Assembly (NCBI GenBank): GCA_964246695.1
Contig: CAXTSI010000002.1
Span: 1 to 64,000, forward strand
Direction of reading: 5' to 3'
Source of the DNA: Stigonema sp964246695
GTDB lineage: Bacteria > Cyanobacteriota > Cyanobacteriia > Cyanobacteriales > Nostocaceae
DNA: 64,000 nt
The notes under the pieces were generated by a model that was not told where the DNA came from, did not search any database, and saw only the letters and a program-made list of their open reading frames with translations. Made by a program: the position numbers and the translations under genes. This document shows, piece after piece, positions 1 through 8,527 of this stretch (position 1 is the stretch's first letter; every line of letters starts with the position of its first letter).

Positions 1-20
1 TGCATAGTTCCGAATCGTAA

Positions 21-46
21 TGATAATTATTCTCATAATGAGAATT
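21..46. promoter_or_regulatory. Fur-box-like operator
   Basis: The stretch holds an 8-1-8 palindrome, ATTCTCAT-A-ATGAGAAT (29-45), preceded by TGATAATT. Its AT-rich GATAAT/ATTCTCA composition is typical of cyanobacterial Fur (FurA) sites. No gene starts nearby on the plus strand, so it most likely controls a gene beyond the left edge read on the minus strand. The palindrome is seen; the regulator is inferred. Confidence 0.45.
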
Positions 47-712
47 GCTGACTTGTTTTGAGATTGTAGCAGTTCTTCAGCTTATGTGGTATAGTGACCT
101 TTAATTTTTTGTCTCACGCAAAGACGAGGCAGGCAGAGTACCGGCTTGCGGCGATCTGAACTGCCGTCGCAAAGAAGAACACTAAGACTCATGACTTTTG
201 CAATAAGTCTTTTACAATACTTTACTTACTTTTAGTTAAGAAAGTTTAACATAGATTAAAGCTGATGAATTTCATCGTCATTCGTTAAGTTAATTAGACA
301 AAATTGGAAGTAAGCTTAAATTATAAAAGCCTAGTTGAAAGTTTAATTAACTGGGCGTAAATAAACTTAATTGTCATTTGTTCTTTGTCATTAGTCATTA
401 GTTTTATAACCAATTACCAATTACCAATTACCAATGACCAAGCCCCTTCGGGGCGGGAACAGGGAACTCTTAACAGGGAACAGAAAATAATTAGCCCCGT
501 TCGCGCAGCGTCTCCCCTTGGGAGAAGATCAAGGGTACAAGCCCCTAAATTTATTTATGTAAAGAAATAAAAATATTTTTTTCGAGACGCACCGATCTAG
601 AAAAAATGCGTCCGCAACAAAACCCCTGCTTTTAAGTATGGGGATTTCCCTGTTCCCTGTTCCCTGTTCCCTGTTCCCTCTTAACAAAGTAACCGGAGGA
701 TAAAGACGTAAG
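46..712. repeat. Intergenic repeats: reused intergenic sequence and two heptamer blocks
   Basis: No gene is seen here. 101-190 resembles 29938-29985 (TTTTTTGTCTCACGCAAAGA, then CAAAGAAGAACAC), but this copy carries about 42 extra bases between GACG and CGCAAAG. 405-436 is a tandem array of AATTACC units and 650-684 a tandem array of TTCCCTG units, both of the 7-bp short tandem repeat class common in filamentous cyanobacteria. 497-530 has the GTTCGCGCAGCGTCTCC motif that recurs elsewhere in such genomes. Confidence 0.6.
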
Positions 713-1555
713 ATGATAGAAAAAATTTTGCTGGCTGTCTCTGGATTGGGGCATGCGGAAGAGATGCTCAAAAATTTGGCGGAAATACCATCAATCCAAC
801 GGGCAAAAGTTACGGTTTTGCACGTTGTTCCTGAGCAAACTTCAGCTGCAGCTATGACATCTCAGTGGGAAGAAGGTGGCAAGATTCTGGCTAATGCTAT
901 TCAGTATTTGAACTTAGACCCTAGCAAAGTTTCTTCAATTTTGCGGCAAGGTGACCCTAAATATGTAGTTTGTCAAGTAGCTGACGAAATCGAAGCTGAC
1001 TTGATTATTATGGGTTCACGCGGTCTGAAGCGGCTGCAATCGATTTTATCGAACTCAGTCAGTCAGTACGTTTTTCAATTGTCTTCTCGCCCCATGTTAC
1101 TGGTGAAAGATGACATTTATGTTAAAAAAATTAACCGGATTATGGTAGCGCTGGACAATTCTGATACAGCAAAACACTGCCTGAAATTAGCTTTGTTCCT
1201 CCTTCAAGATATTAAGGAAGGTGAGTTGATTCTGGCTAATGTTAATACAGATTTACGCGGTAAACCATCTGAAATCAGTCCAGAACAAAATCCTGTTTTA
1301 GCAGCAGCATTTCTAGAAGCTAAAAAACGCGGTGTCCAAGTTCGTTGTGTTACCAGCAGTGGTAAACCATCTGAAGAAATTTGTCGCTTAGCACAAGAGT
1401 GTAACGTAGACCTATTATTGCTTGGTTCTCCGGATCGCCGTCCCTCAATTGCCAAGAGTTTAGTTGATATAGACCGACTTTTAGGCGCTTCTTTGTCTGA
1501 CTATGTTAGAGTCAATGCTACTTGCCCAGTATTATTAGCGCGGATAGTCGCTTGA
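713..1555 (+). CDS. Universal stress protein, tandem UspA domains
   Basis: A 280-residue protein with two UspA domains, about residues 1-140 and 141-280. Domain 1 carries the nucleotide-binding style segment IIMGSRGLKRLQS near residue 100, and domain 2 the related LLLGSPDRRP. The first domain has the canonical opening KILLAVSGLGHAEEML. Tandem Usp proteins are soluble stress-response factors, often ATP binding; the substrate or partner is not indicated. GGAGG lies about 12 bases before the ATG, and a strong terminator follows at 1587-1619, so it is probably a single-gene transcript. Confidence 0.9.
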   Translation: MIEKILLAVSGLGHAEEMLKNLAEIPSIQRAKVTVLHVVPEQTSAAAMTSQWEEGGKILANAIQYLNLDPSKVSSILRQGDPKYVVCQVADEIEADLIIMGSRGLKRLQSILSNSVSQYVFQLSSRPMLLVKDDIYVKKINRIMVALDNSDTAKHCLKLALFLLQDIKEGELILANVNTDLRGKPSEISPEQNPVLAAAFLEAKKRGVQVRCVTSSGKPSEEICRLAQECNVDLLLLGSPDRRPSIAKSLVDIDRLLGASLSDYVRVNATCPVLLARIVA

Positions 1556-1586
1556 GATCAAATTGGATTCAGCAGTTGATTAACAG

Positions 1587-1619
1587 AAAACCCCGATACC
1601 ACTGGTGTCGGGGTTTTTT
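1587..1619 (+). terminator. Rho-independent terminator after usp gene
   Basis: A 12-bp stem (AACCCCGATACC / GGTGTCGGGGTT) with loop ACT, followed by a T-run, begins 32 bases after the usp stop codon. Confidence 0.85.
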
Positions 1620-1664
1620 GTCTTAAACAAAAAGCATTAAGTATCTTTTGTAAGCATTCAGCTA

Positions 1665-1768
1665 TCAGCGGTCAGCAGTCAGCTATAAGAGGAATTTGTT
1701 AACTTGTATAACACAAGAAAGTTCTTACAAGTCATACAAGCTGATAGCTGATGGCTGACGGCTGAATG
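1665..1768. repeat. Inverted short repeats between usp and psbM
   Basis: AGCTATCAGCGGTCAGCAG and GCTGATAGCTGATGGCTGAC form divergent, partly complementary blocks of 7-bp-like units around a unique AT-rich centre (1690-1735). This is typical intergenic short-repeat material; no gene is seen. Confidence 0.5.
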
Positions 1769-1780
1769 CTTACTATCTTT

Positions 1781-1885
1781 TTAACCTTGGCGGCTACCAG
1801 TTTGGATGTACAGAATGATTAAAAAAACAGAGGGAACGAGTACGAACAGAATGCTCGCTATGAACCCCAGTTCATTAACTTGCAT
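1781..1885 (-). CDS. psbM: Photosystem II reaction centre protein M
   Basis: The minus strand encodes a 34-residue peptide that begins MQVNELGFIASILFVLVPS and ends YIQTGSRQG. This is the near-invariant PsbM sequence: one transmembrane helix (about residues 6-28) at the PSII dimer interface. Length equals the family norm. It lies in a cluster of minus-strand genes with a ferredoxin-like gene and psbK, each apparently a separate unit. Confidence 0.97.
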   Translation of the reverse strand: MQVNELGFIASILFVLVPSVFLIILYIQTGSRQG

Positions 1886-1969
1886 GGCAAGAAAGCCTCT
1901 CTTTGATTTCAAGTCAACAATTTTAGCATACCACCATCGCTGTCAATCTGCATTCTTATGACTACATTG

Positions 1970-2266
1970 TTAAGGCTTTGTTACTACGCTGACGGGACCA
2001 TTGACTAAGGTTTGACATGCGAGGCGGTAATTTTCCGGCTTTTTTTTCAAGAGTCGGTTTTCTACATCGGTACGGGGCGAAAGATTTTCCATTCCTTCCA
2101 CTACCTCCACAATACAACAGCCACACTGACCGTTGCCCCCACAATTCATCATCTTACCCATCAATTTATATATGTCCATGCGGTTTTCCATGGCTTTTAG
2201 CCGGAGATTCGCACCATTCGCCGCCACGACTTCTTGGTCTTCTTTGATAAATTTAATGTTGCCCAT
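1970..2266 (-). CDS. 2Fe-2S ferredoxin-like protein
   Basis: A 98-residue soluble protein with a plant-type 2Fe-2S motif: C-x5-C-x2-C (NCGGNGQCGCC, about residues 41-50) and a distal Cys in RLACQTLV about residue 83. The ligand spacing matches the ferredoxin fold with a basic C-terminal half (LLKKKPENYRL), unlike the acidic photosynthetic PetF. I chose the ATG of MGNIKF, which has GAGG seven bases upstream, over a GTG three codons earlier. It probably transfers electrons to an unknown partner. The psbM and psbK neighbours suggest a link to photosynthesis, but that is inference. Confidence 0.88.
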   Translation of the reverse strand: MGNIKFIKEDQEVVAANGANLRLKAMENRMDIYKLMGKMMNCGGNGQCGCCIVEVVEGMENLSPRTDVENRLLKKKPENYRLACQTLVNGPVSVVTKP

Positions 2267-2531
2267 AGCTGACACCTCGTTCGCTATTTACCTAACTGTG
2301 AAGGCTGAATTTTGACTGGGCATCATAGACTACCCTACTCATTATATTCATTTATTGCAAAATATTAAGAATTATCAATTTTCTCAAGGACTCTTGTGCA
2401 AAAAATTAGTGGATTTTGGATGAGTTCAATCCGAAATCCACAATGAAAGCTAATAAGTTTTAAGCCCCATAACTTGTTTGTGTGCCCATGCCTTTCATCG
2501 GGCGCGACGCAGGCTAGTGCTTTACACAGTC

Positions 2532-2669
2532 TTACCTGAAACCCACGGCTGCTTGCCAAACAAAAGCCAGCAGCAAGAAGAAGACGGGGATGAGTGGCAG
2601 AACGTCTACCAGAGGATCTAAGATCTGGTAAGCTTCAGGGAGTTTTGCTAATAACAGTGCTGCTTCCAT
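2532..2669 (-). CDS. psbK: Photosystem II reaction centre protein K
   Basis: A 45-residue peptide starting MEAALLLAKLPEAY. The mature region contains LVDVLPLIPVFFLLLAFVWQ and ends AAVGFR, the typical PsbK sequence. The first eight residues act as a removable leader in the family and the mature protein has one membrane helix. It binds near CP43 in the PSII core. No operon partner is evident: about 265 bases separate it from the ferredoxin gene downstream. Confidence 0.97.
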   Translation of the reverse strand: MEAALLLAKLPEAYQILDPLVDVLPLIPVFFLLLAFVWQAAVGFR

Positions 2670-3079
2670 ATTTGTTAAATCTACCTATCAAACACAGCTT
2701 TCAGAATCGAGAAATATCTTAACACGCCTGAGTCCGTTCTGAATCCTCAGTCCTTCCTTCTTACCTTTAGTTTAAAAAAAGTTTGGAATCTTAATAATCG
2801 CCCGTAAGTAGATGCCTTCTAGAATTTCCCGGATCGCTATAGTTGCAGTTTTGCATGGTCATTGGAGTCCAAGTACCAGATATGTTTCTCTCCTGAATAC
2901 ATCTGTATATAATGCTACACTAATTTTTGCCTAGGTGGAGAACGCGCTTTTGAAGAAAACTGCGATCGCATCCGGACGGCGCTAGATCCTACCCTAAGGA
3001 ATTCACTCCCCATCGTTAATTTCGCTCTTCAGTAGGGAACAATAAATCTGAAAGGGAGAATAAATATCTAAGTAGGGTA
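2670..3079. other. Intergenic, no gene recognised
   Basis: This AT-rich stretch carries one HIP1-like GCGATCGCA near 2963 and no convincing reading frame, RNA or repeat family member. It probably includes the psbK promoter. Confidence 0.4.
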
Positions 3080-3274
3080 ATGGCGATGGTTCAACTGAAC
3101 GGCTATCAAATCCTCGATCAAATCTACGCAGGTAACAGAACATTTACGTTTTGGTCTACCGCTGACTGCTATGACTCTCATCCTCGCCTATTGGTGGATT
3201 TGCTTAGTGTAAAATTTATATTAGCTTTTTCAGTATTATTACTAAGTATTATGCTTAGTTTCTTGTTAAGTTAG
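3080..3274 (+). pseudogene. N-terminal stub of a Ser/Thr protein kinase-like gene
   Basis: The first 20 residues (MVQLNGYQILDQIYAGNRT) match the start of large cyanobacterial serine/threonine kinase-AAA-sensor proteins, where a glycine loop normally follows. Here the kinase similarity stops and the frame continues into unrelated sequence with one hydrophobic segment (FILAFSVLLLSIMLSFLL) and a stop after 64 codons. It is therefore a truncated remnant, or at most a small hybrid membrane peptide. The following bases repeat the motif AGGGGTTTTTCTAAC, suggesting a rearrangement. Confidence 0.45.
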
Positions 3275-3336
3275 GGGTTTTCTAACAATCGCCTACTGCT
3301 GATGCTCGCCCACCAAAAATTGAGTTAGGGGTTTTT

Positions 3337-4803
3337 CTAACGACCAGCCCCACCACGATCGCGAGGTTCCTGTTGCGGGATTTTGATATTTAGCTTAGTA
3401 TCAACTACCAGCAATAAGGCAAAACCCAAGGAAATAATCAAACCTAGTAGTCCAATTAATATGAGGCTATTTTGTTTTCGCGGTATGCTTTTATGAATAA
3501 CATTTTTATCCGAATCATGTCCTTCGATAAGGTTAGATGGCTTTAAAGTGGTTTGGCTAAAAATGCTTGTATTGAGAATTTCATTGTCTTTCAACTCCTG
3601 TTTATCCTCAACCTCAGTACTAAGAGATAATACTTGTAACTTATCATCAATTTCAGATAAATAAGTACGTTCTACTTCTTTTAAATCTTGATTTGAAAAA
3701 ATCTTGACATTTACGTACTTTTTAAACTCTTGTCTAAACGTTCTGCCTAAAAACTCTTCAGTTGCCTCTTTCCCCTTCACATAGATATGTGCTTTGGCAA
3801 GTTTTTCAAAAACTGATATATATGTTAGCCCTATAATTGTGATAAATGTTGCTGCTAATCCCCCCGACAAGGTACGACTTGGAGGAAACACAGAAGAAAG
3901 TAAGTCTAATGTAGCAGTCAAAAAGATGTTACTCAGTGATGAGATGCTGAAAGTTCCGACAGTCGATAGAAAATATGCAAAATCAGCATAACCGTATATA
4001 GAAGCAATTTTGATAGAAAGAGTAACCTGTGATGCTATGGCGGCGGCGGGGGTTACGCCTGGAATTGGAATGAATCCCGCAGTAAAGCAAGCACTTGCAG
4101 CAGTTGTAATATATTGCCATGCTAGTTTCTTTTTAGAGCTTAGATCAACTATCTGTGCCCTAACGATCGCCTCTGAGTACATTTCTGGCACCAACTTGAT
4201 TGTCTTGTCCACTAGATCTGTCAAACCAAAGGGTTGACGGATAGGTCTACCATTAATCTCTAGAGGTTTAGCTGATGTTTTGATAACAGAATAAATTTTC
4301 TTCAAATCAAAACTATCAAGCGCTTCTTCAATACCTTTAATTTCATGTGGTCTTGCTCGATCGCATTGAGAGAGAACTATAATGGCAGGCACATGTTGCT
4401 GAGTGATTTTGTTGAGTATGTCTCGCTCAAAGTACTCAACTCTTGCTGACGAGGCGTTAATCACATACCAGATAAGATGAATCTGTTCTTTTAGGTTCTT
4501 CGCACGTTTTTCTTCTAAAAAATCAAGTACCCTCTTCACCCATTCCAGTCCCTTAGCTGCTTCATATCCAGGTGAATCATAAATGACTATAGGAAAGAAT
4601 CCCTCATTTTTAGCTGGATATTTAACGAAACTTTGAGTTATCGGTAAGCCCGCACCAGTTTTAGCTAAGTCTATGCCAAATATTGAGTTAATTAAAGTAC
4701 TTTTACCAACTCCGGTGCTGCCAATAATAGCAATATTAGGCACATTAATATTGCTAATTATTTCTTTTACTTCTTCCGCTACAATTGGTTCTCTAGTTGA
4801 CAT
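3337..4803 (-). CDS. Membrane-associated GTPase, Era/dynamin-like with C-terminal anchor
   Basis: A 488-residue protein. GTPase motifs: P-loop GSTGVGKS (residues 28-35), switch/G3 DSPG (76-79), and a G4-like SQCD (145-148) in place of NKxD. Residues about 225-345 form hydrophobic segments (AGFIPIPGVTPAAAIASQ), resembling the DUF697-type membrane domain found after GTPase domains. The charged C-terminal part ends in a single hydrophobic helix (about 452-474), which looks like a tail anchor. It is a close paralogue of the gene just upstream (4861-6054), in the same orientation with about 57 bases between them. Role unknown; the family is linked to membrane remodelling or stress. Confidence 0.75.
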   Translation of the reverse strand: MSTREPIVAEEVKEIISNINVPNIAIIGSTGVGKSTLINSIFGIDLAKTGAGLPITQSFVKYPAKNEGFFPIVIYDSPGYEAAKGLEWVKRVLDFLEEKRAKNLKEQIHLIWYVINASSARVEYFERDILNKITQQHVPAIIVLSQCDRARPHEIKGIEEALDSFDLKKIYSVIKTSAKPLEINGRPIRQPFGLTDLVDKTIKLVPEMYSEAIVRAQIVDLSSKKKLAWQYITTAASACFTAGFIPIPGVTPAAAIASQVTLSIKIASIYGYADFAYFLSTVGTFSISSLSNIFLTATLDLLSSVFPPSRTLSGGLAATFITIIGLTYISVFEKLAKAHIYVKGKEATEEFLGRTFRQEFKKYVNVKIFSNQDLKEVERTYLSEIDDKLQVLSLSTEVEDKQELKDNEILNTSIFSQTTLKPSNLIEGHDSDKNVIHKSIPRKQNSLILIGLLGLIISLGFALLLVVDTKLNIKIPQQEPRDRGGAGR

Positions 4804-4860
4804 AAATTACCTTGAAATATAAGTATTTTTTTTAAATATTATTTTTAGATCAATGCAAAA

Positions 4861-6054
4861 CTAATCTCCTTCAATATATGTTTTACTTATTACTTCCAAA
4901 GCCTTATTTGAGTTAATGCTAATAGATACATATCTCTGAAACTGCTTTCTAAATTCTTCTTTGAGAAACTCTTCTATTACTTCTTTTCCAGAAATATTCG
5001 ATTTAGCAAGATTTTCAAAAACAGATATATATGTTAAGCCTATTACTATAATAAAACTTGCTGACACTGCTGCTGAATATGCAGAGACCGGTGGAAAAAA
5101 GGTAGATATCAAGTCGGTTATTGTAGTCACAAGAATATTAGTCAGTCCTGCACTAGTAAAACTACTGATCGCTACAACAAATTCTCCTTGCTCTCTGTAT
5201 CCATAAATAGATGCAATCTGAATACAAAGTGCAGTTTGAGATGCTATGGCTGTTGTTGGCGTTGAACCAGGGACTGGAATAAAACCCACAGTAAAGCAAG
5301 TACCTGCCGCAGCTGTAACATACTTCCAAGCTAGTTTCCTTTTAATCTTCAGATCAGTTATCTGAGTCATAATCAGCGCTTCTGAGTACATTTCTGGTAG
5401 CAACTCTACTGTCTTATGCACTAGCTCTGTCAAGCCAAAAGGTTGACATATAGGCTTACCATCAATTTGTAGAGGGTCTGCTGATGTTTTGATGACTGAG
5501 TAAATTTTTTTCAGTTCAAAACTATCAAGCGCTTTTTCAATATCTTCAATTTCATGTTTTCTTGCTCGATCGCATTGAGAGAGAACTATAATGGCAGGCA
5601 CATGTTCATCAGTAATTTTATTAAGTATGTCTTTCTCAAAGTACTCAACCCGTGCTGACGAGGCATTCATCACATACCAGACAAGATGAATTTGTTCTTT
5701 TAAGCTCTGCGCACGTTTTTCTTCTAAAAACTTAAGTACTTTGTTCACCCATTCCAGTTCCTTAGCTGCTTCATACCCGGGAGAATCATAGATGACTATA
5801 GGAAAAATTTTATCCGAGCCTTCAGGTGGAAATCGGCAAAATTCTTGAGTGATTGGTAAGCCTGAGCCAGTTTTAGCATATTCTATTCCAAAAATTCTGT
5901 TAATAAGAGTACTTTTTCCAGTTCCTGTTCTACCTATTACGGCAATGTTAGGAGATTCTAGCTGCTTAATTTTCTCCTTTAGTTCTTCAGAAATTGGTTT
6001 CTCTTGATTAGATATGTTGACTATTTTTTGAAATAGATGAGTAAAAAATAACAA
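4861..6054 (-). CDS. Membrane-associated GTPase, paralogue of next gene
   Basis: A 397-residue protein closely similar over most of its length to the 3337-4803 product. P-loop GRTGTGKS (residues 41-48), G3 DSPGYE, and G4-like SQCD. The same hydrophobic block follows (VGFIPVPGSTPTTAIASQ). It lacks the C-terminal extension and terminal anchor of its partner. Tandem duplication is evident and the two may work as a heteromeric pair, as in two-subunit bacterial dynamin-like systems; that is inference. No neighbour reveals a pathway. Confidence 0.75.
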   Translation of the reverse strand: MLFFTHLFQKIVNISNQEKPISEELKEKIKQLESPNIAVIGRTGTGKSTLINRIFGIEYAKTGSGLPITQEFCRFPPEGSDKIFPIVIYDSPGYEAAKELEWVNKVLKFLEEKRAQSLKEQIHLVWYVMNASSARVEYFEKDILNKITDEHVPAIIVLSQCDRARKHEIEDIEKALDSFELKKIYSVIKTSADPLQIDGKPICQPFGLTELVHKTVELLPEMYSEALIMTQITDLKIKRKLAWKYVTAAAGTCFTVGFIPVPGSTPTTAIASQTALCIQIASIYGYREQGEFVVAISSFTSAGLTNILVTTITDLISTFFPPVSAYSAAVSASFIIVIGLTYISVFENLAKSNISGKEVIEEFLKEEFRKQFQRYVSISINSNKALEVISKTYIEGD

Positions 6055-6453
6055 TTATTATAACAAATTATAATCTGGCACGGAAGTATTTCTACTCTGT
6101 CGAGCAAAGAATCTTTACCAAAAATAACGGCTTAATAGGGATTCCGGGGATATGGAACTGTCAAAAAAATCTGAAACCTTCAGTTTGTAAGGATTAGAAG
6201 CTCTGATTGCCGACTGTATAAAACTAGTACTGCGAAGCGGAATTAAAAATTAAAAATTAAAAATTAAAAAAGCGAAAAGCATAAGCTTTTCGCGCTATGG
6301 GTGAATGGTTGCTTTATTTCCGCCGTCTTGTACTAGTATCGGATGTACGCCGTTAATTAACGTGATTACAAGGTTATGGGTGGTATAACAGAGATTGTAT
6401 CGTTGTCGATGTGAGCAGGTCTTTGTCTGCAAGCGTAACCAAGGAGTGAAGTC
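6055..6453. repeat. Intergenic with TTAAAAA repeats and a hairpin
   Basis: 6240-6270 is a tandem AATTAAAAATT array, followed by a perfect hairpin GCGAAAAGC-ATAA-GCTTTTCGC (6272-6293). The rest holds upstream sequence of the GH15 gene. No gene is seen. Confidence 0.5.
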
Positions 6454-8208
6454 ATGGAATATCAGTCGATCCACAAGCACGGTATCATTGAAAACATGTA
6501 TACAACTGCCTTGGTGGGGCTGAACGGGGCGATCGACTGGTTTTGTTTTCCGAGTCATGACTCGCCTAGCGTCTTTGCCGCTCTACTGGATGCTGACAAG
6601 GGCGGACATTTCAAGATTTCACCCATGATAAACGAGGTGACTCACAAGCAGTTGTACTGGCCTGAAACAAATGTCCTGGTAACCCGCTTCCTGACACCAA
6701 AAGGCGTCGGTGAAATTACTGATTTTATGCCTGTAGGCATGAAAGCGCAAGACCTTGGCTATCAGTGGTTAGTCAGGCGTGTGAGGGTGATCCGTGGCTG
6801 CATGGATTTCAGTATGGAATGCCGTCCCGCTTTTAACTACGCCCGAGATGAACACCAAACAACGATCAGTTCTTTCGGTGCAGTCTTTCACTCAAAAACC
6901 CTCAGCCTTGAACTCTCTACAGATATCCCACTACAGCAATCAGACAGTGGGGTGGAAGCCAATTTTACCCTTCACTCCGGAGAGACAGCGGCGTTTGTGA
7001 TCCGGGAAACCGCTCCTGAAGGTGGCTGCGGACTTCCCCTGACTCAGTCACAAGCGGATGATTTGTTCAAGCGTACTATTGAGTACTGGCGTCGTTGGCT
7101 TGGGCAATGCACTTACAAAGGTCGGTGGCGCGAGATAGTCAACAGATCGGCGTTAGTTTTGAAGCTGCTTACCTACGAGCCAACTGGGGCGATCATTGCA
7201 TCGCCAACCTGTAGCCTGCCTGAGAAGGTTGGCGGTCAACGCAACTGGGACTACCGCTACACCTGGATACGAGATGCAGCTTTCACGGTTTATGCTCTGC
7301 TGAAGCTTGGTTTCACTGATGAGGCGGCCAAGTTTATGAATTGGATAGATTGCCGTTGTCACGAGCGAAACCGGGACGGTTCTCTGCAAACTATGTATGG
7401 GATTGACGGACGTCACGACCTGAAGGAGGAAATTTTAGACCATCTTGAGGGTTACAAAGGTTCGAGTCCTGTGCGCATTGGCAATGCTGCTTACGAGCAG
7501 TTACAACTGGACATTTGTGGTGAGTTGATGGACTCAGTGTATCTCTACAACAAGTATGGAGCACCAATCTCGTATGATATGTGGACCCAACTGCGTGAGT
7601 TGATCAATTGGGTTTGTGACAACTGGCAGCAGCAAGATCAAGGTATATGGGAAGTGCGTGGCAAAGATCAACCCTTCGTATACTCGAAACTCATGTGCTG
7701 GGTAGCAGTGGATCGCGGCTTACGTCTGGCTGACAAGCGGTCATTTCCAGCAGATCGGGAGCGGTGGGTTCTGGTGAGAGACAAAATTTATGAGGAGATC
7801 GTGGATCGGGGATGGAATGCTTCACGTCAGGCTTTTGTGCAATACTACGGCAGTGCCTCCCTGGATGCTTCCAATCTAATGATGCCTCTGGTATTCTTCC
7901 TCTCCCCTACAGATCCCCGAATGCTGAAGACTATCGATGCCATCAATCAATCTCCGGACCAAGGAGGGCTGGTCTTCAATAGCCTGGTGTACCGATACAA
8001 TGTGGAAGAAGCGCCCGATGGTTTGACAGGAGAAGAGGGAACCTTCAATATTTGCACGTTTTGGTTGGTTGAAGCACTAGCCCGTGCCGGAAAAGTAGAT
8101 AGCGCCCGACTTGATGAAGCCCGAATGATGTTTGAAGAGATGCTAGGTCATGCTAACCATCTGGGGCTTTATGGCGAAGAAACTGATCTTATTAGACATC
8201 TGCTTTAG
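6454..8208 (+). CDS. Glycoside hydrolase family 15 (glucoamylase/trehalase-like), 3' end altered
   Basis: A 584-residue soluble enzyme starting MEYQSIHKHGIIENMYTTAL, with AAGGAG seven bases before the ATG. The N-terminal domain (about 1-210) is the beta-sandwich of GH15 proteins; the (alpha/alpha)6 barrel follows. Recognisable catalytic-domain motifs are NWDYRYTWIRDAAFTVYAL and EEGTFNICTFWLVEALARAG, the latter holding a catalytic Glu. The family hydrolyses alpha-glucosidic bonds or trehalose. The normal C-terminus after HLGLY is missing: the last residues, GEETDLIRHLL, run into sequence joined to a methyltransferase remnant, so about 25 residues are lost. Activity may survive. Confidence 0.87.
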   Translation: MEYQSIHKHGIIENMYTTALVGLNGAIDWFCFPSHDSPSVFAALLDADKGGHFKISPMINEVTHKQLYWPETNVLVTRFLTPKGVGEITDFMPVGMKAQDLGYQWLVRRVRVIRGCMDFSMECRPAFNYARDEHQTTISSFGAVFHSKTLSLELSTDIPLQQSDSGVEANFTLHSGETAAFVIRETAPEGGCGLPLTQSQADDLFKRTIEYWRRWLGQCTYKGRWREIVNRSALVLKLLTYEPTGAIIASPTCSLPEKVGGQRNWDYRYTWIRDAAFTVYALLKLGFTDEAAKFMNWIDCRCHERNRDGSLQTMYGIDGRHDLKEEILDHLEGYKGSSPVRIGNAAYEQLQLDICGELMDSVYLYNKYGAPISYDMWTQLRELINWVCDNWQQQDQGIWEVRGKDQPFVYSKLMCWVAVDRGLRLADKRSFPADRERWVLVRDKIYEEIVDRGWNASRQAFVQYYGSASLDASNLMMPLVFFLSPTDPRMLKTIDAINQSPDQGGLVFNSLVYRYNVEEAPDGLTGEEGTFNICTFWLVEALARAGKVDSARLDEARMMFEEMLGHANHLGLYGEETDLIRHLL

Positions 8209-8527
8209 ACAAGATGATATCCTTAACAGTCATCTTAACGAAGAATTTGACTTTGTATTTGATCGCGGCTGTTTCCATGTGTTACCCCCTGAACAAAGAC
8301 AAGACTACATTCGCGTTGTACATAGTTTGGTGAAGCCCAAAGGTTACTTGTTTCTGAAATGTTTTAGCTACTTAGAAAAACGTGAGTCAGGTCCATATCG
8401 ATTTACACCAGAAGAAATCAAGGAGATTTTCAGCGATCGCTTCCACCTCATATCTGTTGAAGAAACAGTATACCAAGGCACGTTAGACCCACTTCCACAA
8501 GCACTATTCTGCATTTGGCAAAAATAA
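8190..8527 (+). pseudogene. C-terminal part of a class I SAM methyltransferase
   Basis: The frame encodes FDFVFDRGCFHVLPPEQR, then SLVKPKGYLFLKCFSY, and ends TLDPLPQALFCIWQK. This is the C-terminal half of a thiopurine-methyltransferase-like protein. The SAM-binding N-terminal half (GxGxG) is absent; upstream the frame overlaps the end of the GH15 gene. The most economical reading is one deletion that removed the GH15 3' end and the methyltransferase 5' half. Its stop overlaps the start of the next gene (TAATG). Confidence 0.75.
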
